Positions 7,891-19,672 are shown, numbered from the stretch's first letter. The stretch: 64,000 nt of DNA from Paracoccus onubensis (GCF_003591515.1 NZ_QZCG01000009.1:62001-126000); one strand, 5' to 3'. Made by a program: numbers and translations. The notes: generated by a model not told the origin, from the letters alone.

Positions 7891-9654
7891 CTATTGCGCG
7901 GCGACCAGCGTTTCCGGCTCGCCTTCGGGCAGGATGGTTTCGCCGGGCCGGACGATGGTGAAGCGCACATCCTCGCGTTCCAGCTCCAGTTCATTGCCCT
8001 TCTGGCGGGCCACGGTGAAATAGGATGCCTCCATCTCGCCCGGCTCGGGGAAATCCTCGCGGTAATGCGCCCCGCGAGAATTCTCGCGCAATTCACCCGC
8101 ACGCGCGATGACGGCGGAAATCTCGGTCAGGGACGCCATGTTCAGCCAGTCATGCCATGTCAGGTTGAAGGCGAGATTAGACGGATCCACCCCGGTTTCC
8201 ATCAGTTCCGCCCGAATTTCCGCCACTCGCCGCTGTCCGCGTTGCAGGCCGGGGCCGGTGCGCATGACGCCCACATCTTCCCACATCGCCTCTTGCAGCT
8301 TGTGGCGCAGGTTCTGGATATGGCCCGGCTTGCGCCGAAGCGGATGGCAGGCGCGCTCGATCTCGGCGGCCAGCACCTGTTCGTCGGGATCGCGCAACGC
8401 TCCCATGCGGCGCATATCCATGCCCATGACATCCCCCGCGACCCCGCCATAAACGGTCGAATTCGCCACGCCATTGCCGCCCAGCCGGTTCGAGCCATGC
8501 GCGCCGCCCGCATCCTCGCCGGCAACATACAGCCCCTCGATCGCGGTGCGCGTGTCGGGATCGACGACAACGCCGCCCATGAAATAATGCGCGGTAGGCA
8601 CCACCTCGACCTTGCCGCCCGCCAGATCGAAACCGGAATCGGCGCAGCGTTTCACCATCCCGGCGAATTTGCGGCGCACATTCTCGGGGCCCAGATGACT
8701 CATTGAGATGAACATGCCGACCTGCTCGGGATCGTTGTTCTTGCGCATCTCGGCATAGATGCCGCGGCTGACCACATCCCGCGTCGCCCGTTCTCCCTGC
8801 TGGTCATAATCGAACATGAAGCGGTCGCCCCGCGCGTTCAGCAATTGCCCGCCCGCGCCGCGCAGACCCTCTTCCAGCACGGTCCCGGTCATGCGGGTGT
8901 CATCGCCCGCCAACAGGCCGGTCGGGTGGAACTGCACCATCTCCATATCGCGCAGGGGAAGCCCGATGCGCAGCGCCATCGCCAGACCGTCCATCGTCTT
9001 GTCGCCCGATGGCGTGTGATATTTATACATGGTCGGCCCGCCGCCCGTGCCCATCATCACGCATTTGGCCCGCACAAGGCGGAACCGGCCCGTGCGCATG
9101 TCGATGAACAACACCCCGGCCAAAGCAGAGCCATCGCGCGTCGGAATCAGCCCGATGGCGCGATGCTCTTGCAGCTTGCGGATTGGGCGGGCCAGAACAT
9201 GCTCCATCAACCGGCTGATGATCTCGATACCGGTCAGATCACCCTTGTGAACAGTGCGGTCAGCGGTCTGACCGGCAAAAGCCTTTTGATGCAGCGACCC
9301 GTCGGGATTGCGGTCGAAGAAACAGCCAATCTCATTTTCCAGTTCGCGGATACGGATGACGGCCTGTTCGCATAACCGCCACGCCATGTCCTGATTGGGC
9401 AGCCATTTGCCGCCCTGTATGGTATCCATGAAATGCCGCTCGACCGTGTCACCGCCGCCAAGCGCAACGTTATAGCCCCCCTGCACCATCCGCGTGCAGC
9501 CGCATTTGCCGATCAGCCCCTTGACGGCCAGCGTGATCCGGGTGCCCTCGGGCGCGGACTGCTGGGCGTGTAGCGCGGCGAACAGCCCCGCCCCGCCTGA
9601 TCCAAGGATCAGGATATCGGTGTCTTCGCGTTCGATATCGCGTATTGACGTCAT
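7891..9654 (-). CDS. Succinate dehydrogenase/fumarate reductase flavoprotein subunit (variant)
   Basis: 587-residue FAD-containing catalytic subunit. The dinucleotide fold ILGSGGAGLFAA is at residues 16-27; substrate-site segments include MVQFHPTGL, HGSNRLGGNG and AHYFMGGVVVD. Unlike canonical SdhA/FrdA, the position that normally carries the covalently flavinylated His (R-S-H-T) reads K-C-G-C-T, with Cys53 in place of His, so FAD is probably not bound covalently. ATG 9654 is chosen because it starts right after the membrane-subunit gene and gives a normal N-terminus; a longer frame to 9744 overlaps that gene. Part of a B-C-D-A-fumarase operon and probably a second, specialised complex II. 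Confidence 0.88.
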   Translation of the reverse strand: MTSIRDIEREDTDILILGSGGAGLFAALHAQQSAPEGTRITLAVKGLIGKCGCTRMVQGGYNVALGGGDTVERHFMDTIQGGKWLPNQDMAWRLCEQAVIRIRELENEIGCFFDRNPDGSLHQKAFAGQTADRTVHKGDLTGIEIISRLMEHVLARPIRKLQEHRAIGLIPTRDGSALAGVLFIDMRTGRFRLVRAKCVMMGTGGGPTMYKYHTPSGDKTMDGLAMALRIGLPLRDMEMVQFHPTGLLAGDDTRMTGTVLEEGLRGAGGQLLNARGDRFMFDYDQQGERATRDVVSRGIYAEMRKNNDPEQVGMFISMSHLGPENVRRKFAGMVKRCADSGFDLAGGKVEVVPTAHYFMGGVVVDPDTRTAIEGLYVAGEDAGGAHGSNRLGGNGVANSTVYGGVAGDVMGMDMRRMGALRDPDEQVLAAEIERACHPLRRKPGHIQNLRHKLQEAMWEDVGVMRTGPGLQRGQRRVAEIRAELMETGVDPSNLAFNLTWHDWLNMASLTEISAVIARAGELRENSRGAHYREDFPEPGEMEASYFTVARQKGNELELEREDVRFTIVRPGETILPEGEPETLVAAQ

Positions 9655-9656
9655 AT

Positions 9657-10001
9657 TCACACCGCCTGCAAAAGGAATGCGCCCGAGATCAGGAACGCCC
9701 CGGCAATCGAGGCCGCCGCCAGCGTTTTCTGCCGCGCCGACCACGGCAGGAACTCCAGCGCCAGAAGGCGCAGCCCGCCGAAGAAATGTACCGCCAGCAG
9801 GAAGACCAGCCCGAACTCGGCCAGTTTCACCCCCGGATTATCGGCAAGGCCAAGAAAGCGGTCAAGGCTTTCGGGCCGCGTGAGCGCCAATGACAGCACA
9901 TGGAAATGCACCGGCAGGAACAGCGCCAGCGCCAGTCCCGACAGCCGATGCAGCATATATGCAAGCCAAAGCGGATGATTCCTGTGCGCTTTCAGCATCA
10001 T
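9657..10001 (-). CDS. Succinate dehydrogenase/fumarate reductase membrane anchor subunit (second)
   Basis: 114-residue membrane protein with three hydrophobic helices. It carries the HRLSG motif (MLHRLSGLALALFLP) found in cytochrome b556-type anchors, plus further histidines (VHFH, AVHFFGG) that could ligate haem. ATG 10001 overlaps the preceding anchor gene's stop (ATGA); a second ATG follows immediately at 9998. It should sit with the other anchor in the inner membrane and pass electrons between the iron-sulfur subunit and quinone. Called from position, length and topology, since these subunits are poorly conserved. Confidence 0.83.
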   Translation of the reverse strand: MMLKAHRNHPLWLAYMLHRLSGLALALFLPVHFHVLSLALTRPESLDRFLGLADNPGVKLAEFGLVFLLAVHFFGGLRLLALEFLPWSARQKTLAAASIAGAFLISGAFLLQAV

Positions 10002-10330
10002 GCGAATGTCACGGCCAGAACGGCACGCGCCCCCATGATCAGCAGCAACACCCCGATGCCGCAGGTAAAGACCTCCAACCACCGCCCGCGCAGCCCGGTC
10101 ATCTCATGCAGGATCACCCGCAGCCCGATCGCCGCATGGACCGAAACCGCAAGGACGAAACTGCCGTAGAACAGGAACCACCAGACGCTGCCCTGCGTGC
10201 GCCCGAGAATTTCGGCGGTCGAAAGCCCGCCCTGCACGGCATAGATCATCACCGCGATATGTCCCAGCACCAGAGGCGCCATGACCATCGCGCTCAGCCG
10301 TTGCGCCATATACAGTCTGATATTCAGCAT
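9998..10330 (-). CDS. Succinate dehydrogenase/fumarate reductase membrane anchor subunit (first)
   Basis: 110-residue protein with three predicted membrane helices, starting MLNIRLYMAQRLSAMVMAP, which resembles SdhC/FrdC-type anchors. Histidines at LGHIAV and SVHAAIG are candidate haem ligands. It begins four bases after the iron-sulfur subunit stop and overlaps the second anchor gene. Two short anchors plus the B and A subunits complete a four-subunit quinone-linked enzyme. Confidence 0.83.
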   Translation of the reverse strand: MLNIRLYMAQRLSAMVMAPLVLGHIAVMIYAVQGGLSTAEILGRTQGSVWWFLFYGSFVLAVSVHAAIGLRVILHEMTGLRGRWLEVFTCGIGVLLLIMGARAVLAVTFA

Positions 10331-10334
10331 TGCC

Positions 10335-11063
10335 TTATTCTCCGCGCCTGAAGAATGACCGTGCGCTGGCGCGTTTCAGCCCGGCAATCGCGCTTAGTGG
10401 ATCCAGTTCATTGGGGCAGAAGCGCGTGCAGCTGCCCTGCGAATGACAGTTATGGCACCCGCCCGCGCCCGATACGCTGTCCAGAACCGCCTGCCGGTCC
10501 TCGACCTTCGCGTCATTATACAGCGTCCATGCCCGTTGCAGCGCCGCCGGACCCAGATAATCGGGATTGCCCGCAACCGTATCGCAGGCGGCATAGCAGA
10601 CCGAACAGTTGATGCACTCGATCCCCTTGTTCGCCTCGACACGGCCCGGATCGTCAGGGGGCACCTGCTGGATCGGATCGTTCCGGCTGCGCGAGGGGCG
10701 ATGCACGCCACCCGCCCTGATCCATTTGTCGAAAAAAGGATCCATGTCGGCGGCCAGATCCTTGATCACTGGCAGATTGCGCAGCGGCCCGACCTGCAAG
10801 GCGCCATCGCGCAGCACCCGCTTGACATGAGTGCGGCAGGTCCAGCGCGGCACCCCGTTCACCATCATCGCACATGACCCGCACATGCCCACCCGGCAGG
10901 CATAGCGATAGGTCAGCGACGGATCGGCGGATTGCTGGATCCAGCTGACCACATCCAGGACCGTCTGGTTATCCCGCGCCGGCACCTGAAATGTCTCATA
11001 GGCGCCCTCATCACCCGTCCCGCGCCAGACGGATACCTCCAGCAATTTTGACCTGTCGCTCAC
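10335..11063 (-). CDS. Succinate dehydrogenase/fumarate reductase iron-sulfur subunit
   Basis: 242-residue SdhB/FrdB homologue and first gene of the minus operon. The N-terminal domain has the [2Fe-2S] pattern (CRVGMCGSC ... WTCRTH); the C-terminal domain has CINCSVCYAAC for the [4Fe-4S] cluster and a later CHNCHSQGSCTRFCP block for the 3Fe-4S site. A GTG start at 11063 is preferred, with AGGTG eight bases before it; earlier starts give an unusual basic leader. Gene order B-C-D-A differs from the usual sdhCDAB order, suggesting an enzyme distinct from the housekeeping succinate dehydrogenase. Confidence 0.88.
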   Translation of the reverse strand: MSDRSKLLEVSVWRGTGDEGAYETFQVPARDNQTVLDVVSWIQQSADPSLTYRYACRVGMCGSCAMMVNGVPRWTCRTHVKRVLRDGALQVGPLRNLPVIKDLAADMDPFFDKWIRAGGVHRPSRSRNDPIQQVPPDDPGRVEANKGIECINCSVCYAACDTVAGNPDYLGPAALQRAWTLYNDAKVEDRQAVLDSVSGAGGCHNCHSQGSCTRFCPNELDPLSAIAGLKRASARSFFRRGE

Positions 11064-11086
11064 AGCACACCTGTTGGCTTTCCTTG

Positions 11087-11158
11087 TTACAGATGTAAGC
11101 GGCAGATGAGCTAACAAAAAACGAGTAATTTTAATTATTCATGTAAGATATCCTTACG
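11087..11158. promoter_or_regulatory. Two GTAA/TTAC inverted repeats in the sdh/nrd divergent region
   Basis: TTACA-GA-TGTAA at 11087-11098 sits 24 bases before the complex II operon start. TGTAA-N7-TTACG at 11142-11158 contains the perfect GTAAG-N5-CTTAC repeat. The second matches the spacing of the element at 1390-1406. They are probable operators or promoter elements of the minus operon; the factor is unknown. Confidence 0.4.
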
Positions 11159-11240
11159 CATAACCCATGTCTGTTCGCTCTCACAGCAAGTGGACTTCCT
11201 CAGGACCGCCACTCGAAAATAATTAAGATGATACTGCATA

Positions 11241-11271
11241 TTGACAGTAAAGCATTGCGAGTGTCTACATA
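11241..11271 (+). promoter_or_regulatory. Candidate promoter for the riboswitch-nrd transcript
   Basis: A perfect TTGACA -35 at 11241-11246, followed after 17 bases by TCTACA (11264-11269) or after 19 by TACATA, directly ahead of the riboswitch aptamer. Position and quality fit a housekeeping-sigma promoter for the plus-strand nrd operon. Confidence 0.55.
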
Positions 11272-11276
11272 GGGTA

Positions 11277-11450
11277 TGTCTTGGTGCCCGCGACTCATCT
11301 CGGGTGAAAAGGGAAGCCGGTGAGAAACCGGCGCTGCCCCCGCAACTGTGAGCGGTAAGCCCAGGCCCATTATTCCACTGGCAAAGATCGCCGGGAAGGA
11401 GGGTCGAAGCGACTGAACCGCAAGTCAGGAGACCTGCCAGGACGACAGTA
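11277..11450 (+). promoter_or_regulatory. Cobalamin (B12) riboswitch upstream of nrdHIEF
   Basis: A complete B12 aptamer can be read: the 5' GGTGCC strand at about 11283, the core GGGAAGCCGGTGAGAAACC followed by GCTGCCCCCGCAACTGTGA (about 11311-11352), and the B12 box GTCAGGAGACCTGCC at 11424-11438. The downstream leader (11451-11556) contains a hairpin ATGCGG-tccg-CCGCAT at 11485-11500 that may belong to the expression platform. Known logic of the class: adenosylcobalamin binding turns the gene off. That would save the B12-independent class Ib reductase for when a B12-dependent class II reductase cannot work. Confidence 0.95.
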
Positions 11451-11556
11451 ACGAACCGGTCGGAGGGCCCGGAGACGTTGTGCAATGCGGTCCGCCGCAT
11501 GTGTTCGCGTCCCTTATGCCTCTCGATCATAACAAGGCAGAAAAAAGGGACAGCAG

Positions 11557-11778
11557 ATGAGCATTACCGTTTATTCCAAACCCGCCTGTGTACAATGCAC
11601 CGCCACGACTCGCGCGCTTTCGGCCAGGGGCATTGCATTCGATCTGATTGATCTGACCGAGGATGACGAGGCGATGGCCCGGGTCACCGAACTTGGTTAT
11701 CGGCAGGCGCCTGTCGTGATGACCGCCGACGACCACTGGGCCGGATTCCGCCCCGACAAGATCAGCGCGCTCAGCTGA
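11557..11778 (+). CDS. nrdH: NrdH glutaredoxin-like electron donor
   Basis: 73-residue thioredoxin-fold protein with the NrdH active site CVQC at residues 11-14 and the conserved APVV cis-Pro and GFRPDKI segments. It reduces the class Ib ribonucleotide reductase NrdE, receiving electrons from thioredoxin reductase. First gene behind the B12 riboswitch; an AGGGACAG ribosome binding site precedes the ATG. Length and motifs match the family closely. Confidence 0.95.
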   Translation: MSITVYSKPACVQCTATTRALSARGIAFDLIDLTEDDEAMARVTELGYRQAPVVMTADDHWAGFRPDKISALS

Positions 11779-12171
11779 TAGTCCGATGGGCGGGATCGTC
11801 TACTTCTCTTCGCGGTCGGGAAACACAGCGCGCTTCGTCGCCCGTCTGGGACAGACGGCGAGCCGCATCCCGATCCCGCCGGAAGAGCCGATGCCCGCTC
11901 CGCGCGCGCCCTTCGTCCTGATCACGCCCACCTATTCCGACGGGCTGGGCCGGGGGGCGGTCCACAGGCAGGTGATCCGGTTCCTGAACGATCCGGACAC
12001 AAGGCATCATCTCCGCGGCGTCATCGCCTCGGGCAACCGCAATTTCGGGGCGACATTTGCCCTGGCGGGCGATGTGGTGGCGCAGAAATGCTGTGTCCCC
12101 GTTCTCTACCGGTTCGAACTGGCCGGAACAGAGACCGATATCGCCCGGGTCAGCGAAGGACTGGACAGGTT

Positions 12172-15337
<3,166 letters not shown>

Positions 15338-15338
<1 letters not shown>

Positions 15339-15739
15339 TGGCTGACAAGGCTGAAAGAGACACGCTTTCGATCGTGAGGGAATGGCACGAAGCTTTCGAC
15401 GTGCCGGTTGTGGAAACCCCATCGATCCCTGAAGCCCGCGCTCCGATGCGGCTCGCCATCCTCGAAGAGGAAGTGGCCGAACTGCGGCAGGCCGTGGAGG
15501 CAGGCGACATGGTCGAGGTGCTCGACGCGCTTTGCGACATCCAATATGTTCTCGACGGCACCTTCCTCGAATTCGGCCTGCACCCGCTGAAGGCGGCGGC
15601 AATGGCGGAAGTGCATGCCTCCAATATGTCGAAACTTGGCGCCGATGGCCGCCCGGTCCTGCGCGAGGATGGCAAGGTCCTGAAAGGACCGGATTTCTGT
15701 CCGCCGGATTTGACAGCTGTGCTGGCCAGGGAAAAATGA
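15338..15739 (+). CDS. All-alpha NTP pyrophosphohydrolase (MazG/HisE-like), fifth gene of the nrd operon
   Basis: 133-residue helical protein with the metal-binding pattern of all-alpha NTP pyrophosphohydrolases: EEEVAEL followed about 20 residues later by EVLDALCD (ExxE and ExxD pairs). Such enzymes hydrolyse canonical or damaged (d)NTPs to NMP and pyrophosphate. The ATG overlaps the nrdF stop by one base, so it is translated with the reductase and falls under the same B12 riboswitch. A house-cleaning or dNTP-balancing role is inferred from this linkage. The substrate is not known. Confidence 0.85.
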
Positions 15740-15870
15740 TCCGATCATCCTCACGGCACCAGACGAAACAGGGACCGCGCAAGGTCCGCTGATCATGGGG
15801 CTGGATCGGAACGCAGAATGAGCGATGGCTTAGAGCCTGTCGCGCCTGTTCGGATTCGCTTCTTCCTCCC

Positions 15871-15969
15871 CTTCTTCTTTGTCCAAATACCTCGGGGGTC
15901 CGGGGGCAGCGCCCCCGATCATCGCGGGACGCAAGTCACCGGCGTTTCCGATTCAGCGCGACAGGCTCT
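15871..15969. repeat. Dispersed intergenic repeat, copy 1 of 2
   Basis: 99 bases aligning without gaps to 62188-62286, with six mismatches by eye. The core is a GC hairpin CGGGGGC-AGC-GCCCCCG at 15901-15917, preceded by CTTTGTCCAAATACCTC. Both copies lie between convergent genes (here the nrd operon and the ferredoxin operon), as expected for a bidirectional terminator-like element. Similar sequences are, from memory, common in Rhodobacteraceae genomes. Confidence 0.85.
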
Positions 15970-15990
15970 GGTTATTGTAACCCGCCCTCC

Positions 15991-16338
15991 TCAGGCTTCA
16001 TGCGATACCGGTTTCCTGCGGGCATAACCCGCCAGCTCCGGATGATCGGCGCGTGGACTTGTTCCGCGAAACCAGCCGCCCGGCTCGTCGAGCTCGCCTT
16101 CCGCGTTCAGGAAGACCTCCCGGTTGATCCTGGCGAAAACGGCATTCTCGGCATCCAGCTCGTCGTCATAGCGGATCGCATCGACCGGACAGATGCTTTC
16201 GCACATGCCGCATTCGATGCATTCCGTGGGATGGATGTAGAACATCCGCTCCCCTTCATAGATGCAATCGACCGGGCAGGAGGTGGTGCAGATGCCATCC
16301 TTGATGTCGATGCACTGACTTTGGATCACAAGCGCCAT
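15991..16338 (-). CDS. Seven-iron-type ferredoxin (FdxA-like)
   Basis: 115-residue ferredoxin with two cysteine clusters: CTTSCPVDCIYEG near the start and CIECGMCESICPVDAI in the middle, followed by a C-terminal extension typical of 3Fe-4S/4Fe-4S bacterial ferredoxins. Cysteine spacing in the first cluster (CIDIKDGICTTSCPVDC) lacks the usual central CxxC, consistent with a 3Fe-4S site there. Last gene of a seven-gene catabolic operon. It may serve as electron carrier for the FAD oxidoreductase encoded upstream. Confidence 0.9.
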   Translation of the reverse strand: MALVIQSQCIDIKDGICTTSCPVDCIYEGERMFYIHPTECIECGMCESICPVDAIRYDDELDAENAVFARINREVFLNAEGELDEPGGWFRGTSPRADHPELAGYARRKPVSHEA

Positions 16339-16353
16339 AGCCTCTTTCCCGGC

Positions 16354-17130
16354 TTACCTGCCGCGCCAGACCGGCGCACGTTTTTCACGAAATGCGCGGA
16401 CACCCTCGTCGGAATCCTCGGATTTCAGGGCTGCAATCAGGGCAGGACGGCGCAGATCGCGCGCTTCGACAGGACTGAGATGAGCCGTGGCCCGGATCGT
16501 GTCCTTGACCGCGGCGACCGAAAGCGGCGCACAGGACAGAATGTCAGCCACCCAACCATCGATCTCGGCATTCAGATCCTCTGGCGGAACCACCGCATTG
16601 ACCAGCCCGTAGCGTTCGGCCTCTGCAGCGTCCAGCATCCTGCCGGTCATCATGAGACCCGCGGCAATATTGCGCGGGATCAGCCGCTGCAATGCGACCA
16701 TGCCGCCATCCAGCGGCAGTCGTCCGACCCTGGCCTCGGGCAGCCCGAATTTCGTGCTCTGCGAGGCGATGACGATATCGGCGCCCAGGACCATCTCGAA
16801 TCCGCCGCCCAAGGCCAGCCCGTTCACCCGGGCGATCACCGGGACGGTCAGCGTCTGACGCAATGCGATACCGCCGAAACCATTGGGATTGGCCGCCGCC
16901 CAATAATCAAGGCCGCTGGACCCGCCATCGGCTTTCAGATCCGCGCCTGCACTGAAGGCCCGGTTACCCGCGCCCGTCAGCACCACGCAACGGATATCAT
17001 TCCGCGCTTCGATCTCGCTCCAGATCCGCTCCAACTCGGCCTCGGTCGCAGCGTCCACCGCGTTCATGCGCTCGGGTCGATCTATCGTCACGCGGGCGAC
17101 ATGATCGGTAATCTCGAAAAGAACAGTCAT
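16354..17130 (-). CDS. Enoyl-CoA hydratase/isomerase family protein
   Basis: 258-residue crotonase-fold enzyme acting on a CoA thioester. The oxyanion-hole segment FSAGADLKA and ALGGGFEMV are present, and both catalytic glutamates of canonical hydratases can be placed (GGFEMV and GLPEARVG), so hydratase chemistry is plausible. The start at 17130 overlaps the CoA-transferase stop (ATGA). Together with that transferase it suggests activation of an organic acid to its CoA ester, then hydration of a double bond. Confidence 0.92.
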   Translation of the reverse strand: MTVLFEITDHVARVTIDRPERMNAVDAATEAELERIWSEIEARNDIRCVVLTGAGNRAFSAGADLKADGGSSGLDYWAAANPNGFGGIALRQTLTVPVIARVNGLALGGGFEMVLGADIVIASQSTKFGLPEARVGRLPLDGGMVALQRLIPRNIAAGLMMTGRMLDAAEAERYGLVNAVVPPEDLNAEIDGWVADILSCAPLSVAAVKDTIRATAHLSPVEARDLRRPALIAALKSEDSDEGVRAFREKRAPVWRGR

Positions 17131-18296
17131 ACCGCTTCCTTCCTTGCCACGGCGCGCAGGCCGAATTCGCGGATGACCTCATCCGTATGCTCGCCAAGCC
17201 GCGGCGGTGTGTGGCGGATGACGACCGGCGCATCGCTCAGATGCACCGGAGAGCCGACAAGCGTGATCTGTCCAAGGATCGGATGCTCGATATCGACAAG
17301 CATTCCGTTCGCCTGCGTCTGCGGATCGTCCAGCGCCTCGCCAAGCGACCGGACCGGGGCGCTAAGCAGATCCTGCGCTTCCAGCCGCGCCATCCAGTAT
17401 TCGGTGCTGTTGGTGGCGAAAGCATCTCGAAAACGCCCCTGCAGATAGGGCTTATGGGCACGCTGCGTTGCCAGATCGGGATATTCCGGGGACAGATCCT
17501 CGATTCCAAGCGCCGTGCAGATATCGCGCAAGGGATTCTGCTTGAAGGCGCCCACGACCACGACCGCGCCGTCGGAGGTGTCAAAAACACCGGTCAGCGG
17601 CATGGCGGCCCAGTTCAGCACGTCGCCATGTTTCGACCATTGCGCCGCTTCCTGCATCTGCATGGCTAGCATCGAGTCGTAAAGCGACACGCCGACCTTC
17701 TGACCAAGCCCGGATTTCTCCCGCGCCAGAAGCGCCGCAAGAATACCCTGAACCAGATGCATGCCCGCCGTGTAGTCGCAAAGCGTTGTGGGATAGATCG
17801 ATTTCGGCACTGCCGGATCCTGGGTCTTTTCCATGACGCCGGTCATCGCCTGAGCCAGCACGTCCTGCCCGCCTTTATGCGCATAGGGCCCGACCTCGCC
17901 AAAACCGGTCCCCGACGCGCAGATGATCGCCGGGTTGATCTTGCTAAGGGTATCGTAGTCGAAGCCCAGCCGCTTCATGACCCCGGCACGGAAATTGTCC
18001 ACCACGACATCGGACCCGGCCACGAGATCGTAAACCATCTGCCGGCCTTCCTCGGATTTGGTGTCGATCTCGACCGAGCGCTTGTTGCGGTTGAGTGAGG
18101 CAAAGACGGCGTTGTTCATCGCCTCTTCCGACGCGTCGCCGAAAAAGTTGCGCGACAGATCGCCCGCGCCGGGCCGTTCGATCTTGATAACGTCGGCCCC
18201 GAAATCGGCAAGCATCTGGGTTGCGCAAGGCCCCATCATCACCTGGGTGAAATCAAGGACACGGATGCCCTCAAGCGGAAGTTTCTGCTCTGTCAT
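17127..18296 (-). CDS. Class III CoA-transferase (CaiB/BaiF family)
   Basis: 389-residue family III CoA-transferase; the N-terminal GIRVLDFTQVMMGPCATQML and C-terminal LGEHTDEVIREFGL are characteristic. The catalytic aspartate can be placed at Asp174 in LCDYTAGMH by comparison with formyl-CoA transferase. ATG 18296 follows GGAGGATAAG; the ATG at 18311 lies in front of that ribosome binding site and is rejected. It transfers CoA from a donor such as succinyl- or acetyl-CoA to a carboxylate. Acceptor unknown; the operon's importer probably supplies it. Confidence 0.93.
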   Translation of the reverse strand: MTEQKLPLEGIRVLDFTQVMMGPCATQMLADFGADVIKIERPGAGDLSRNFFGDASEEAMNNAVFASLNRNKRSVEIDTKSEEGRQMVYDLVAGSDVVVDNFRAGVMKRLGFDYDTLSKINPAIICASGTGFGEVGPYAHKGGQDVLAQAMTGVMEKTQDPAVPKSIYPTTLCDYTAGMHLVQGILAALLAREKSGLGQKVGVSLYDSMLAMQMQEAAQWSKHGDVLNWAAMPLTGVFDTSDGAVVVVGAFKQNPLRDICTALGIEDLSPEYPDLATQRAHKPYLQGRFRDAFATNSTEYWMARLEAQDLLSAPVRSLGEALDDPQTQANGMLVDIEHPILGQITLVGSPVHLSDAPVVIRHTPPRLGEHTDEVIREFGLRAVARKEAV

Positions 18297-18307
18297 CTTA
18301 TCCTCCT

Positions 18308-19672
18308 TCACGCGTCCACTCGTTCGTCAATCAGCGCATTGGCCGAGGGCACGTCACCCGGATCGGCACCCTGCGCGCGCATCTGTTTCTGGATTGCGGT
18401 CACATCGACATCGCGCAACGCGCATCCCGCCTCGATCGCCTTGGCCACGGCGATGCCTGCCGCCTCGCCCTGAGCCATGCAGGGCGGAATTTCCCGGGAC
18501 TGCTTCTGCGCCTCGCTTTCCACGGAATAATGCCGGCCCGCGACGATCAGATTGTCGATGCCCTTGGGAAGCAACGCGCGATATGGCGTGTAATAATCGC
18601 GACCGCGACAAACGCTGTCAGCGAAGTGGCGGCGCTTTTTCACATCGTCCTTGGTGACGATATATTCGCCCTGCAACAACCGCGTTTGCCGGATGCCCAT
18701 CTGCTCGGCCGCGCCCAGCATTCTGGCGTTCTCGAAGCCGGGCAGATTCTCGCGTGCGAAATCCAGCAGCGCCATCATCCGGCGGCGGCCTTCATACTCG
18801 GCCTCGACCATATGTTCGGGCGAAAGACCGTCGTAACCGGGCATATGCGGACAGTTGCACCAGACCACACCGGGCAGCGGCGTCTTCAGCCACCACATCC
18901 CCCAGGCCCCGCCGATGATCCGCCGCGCCTGCCGGTCAAGCTTCTTGTATTCCTCGGGCTGCCCGTATTCGAATGCCTCGGCCTTCGCGGTGTCGACATC
19001 CATCAGGCGGAAAACCGTGGTGACGATGAACTGCCCGGTCGTGAAGGATGCCCCGGCGGATGCCGCCACATCCAGATCGCCCGAGGCATCCACCAGCATT
19101 TTCGCCCGGATCGCCTGCCTGCCCAGCTTGGTCTGGACGATGACACCGGTCACCCGGCTGTCCTCGACCAGCGCTTCCGAGAACCAGCTATGTGTGCGCA
19201 GTTCGACCCCTGCCTCCCGAACCAGATCCAGGCTGACGCGTTTCCATGCGTCGGGATCGAAGGCCACGGCATGGATGATCGGTTGCGGCATGCCCTGCTT
19301 GTGAAAATCGATGCAGCCCCAGCGGGACCACTTCTGCCACATCTCCCAATTGGTCAGGCAATCTTCTGGCGGCGGAAACACTACCGCGTCCTGCCGTTGC
19401 ATCCGGTCGACAAATTCGCTGACGATGCCGGTGGTGACGATTTCGTTGCCGTCGTTCACCATGTCATCCAGCACCAGCACCATCCCACCGGAGGCCATGC
19501 CGCCAAGATGGTGATAGCGCTCTACCAGCGTGACCCGCGCACCATTGCGGGCGGCCGAAACAGCGGCGGACAGTCCCGCCGGCCCCGCTCCGATCACCAC
19601 GACATCGGTGTCGGATATAACGGGCACCTGGCTTGCGCCGGACATGACGAAATCCTTGATACGGTCAGTCAT
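18308..19672 (-). CDS. FAD-dependent oxidoreductase (FAD_oxidored family)
   Basis: 454-residue flavoprotein with an N-terminal Rossmann motif VVVIGAGPAGLSAAVSAARNG, the ATG-like VDASGDLDVAA segment and a C-terminal FAD-binding stretch NLIVAGRHYS. This type is often found next to other redox partners and oxidises or reduces small organic substrates. It precedes the CoA-transferase in the operon, with its stop just before the transferase's ribosome binding site. The terminal ferredoxin could exchange electrons with it. Substrate unknown. Confidence 0.88.
   Translation of the reverse strand: MTDRIKDFVMSGASQVPVISDTDVVVIGAGPAGLSAAVSAARNGARVTLVERYHHLGGMASGGMVLVLDDMVNDGNEIVTTGIVSEFVDRMQRQDAVVFPPPEDCLTNWEMWQKWSRWGCIDFHKQGMPQPIIHAVAFDPDAWKRVSLDLVREAGVELRTHSWFSEALVEDSRVTGVIVQTKLGRQAIRAKMLVDASGDLDVAASAGASFTTGQFIVTTVFRLMDVDTAKAEAFEYGQPEEYKKLDRQARRIIGGAWGMWWLKTPLPGVVWCNCPHMPGYDGLSPEHMVEAEYEGRRRMMALLDFARENLPGFENARMLGAAEQMGIRQTRLLQGEYIVTKDDVKKRRHFADSVCRGRDYYTPYRALLPKGIDNLIVAGRHYSVESEAQKQSREIPPCMAQGEAAGIAVAKAIEAGCALRDVDVTAIQKQMRAQGADPGDVPSANALIDERVDA

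Noticed and set aside
6610..8706. 698-codon plus-strand frame opposite the fumarase and flavoprotein genes
   Set aside because: It is antisense to well-recognised genes (fumarase alpha, flavoprotein), has a His/Gln/Arg-rich composition typical of mirror frames in GC-rich DNA and no family resemblance.
16000..17448. 482-codon plus-strand frame
   Set aside because: Antisense to ferredoxin, enoyl-CoA hydratase and CoA-transferase genes, all with intact motifs on the minus strand.
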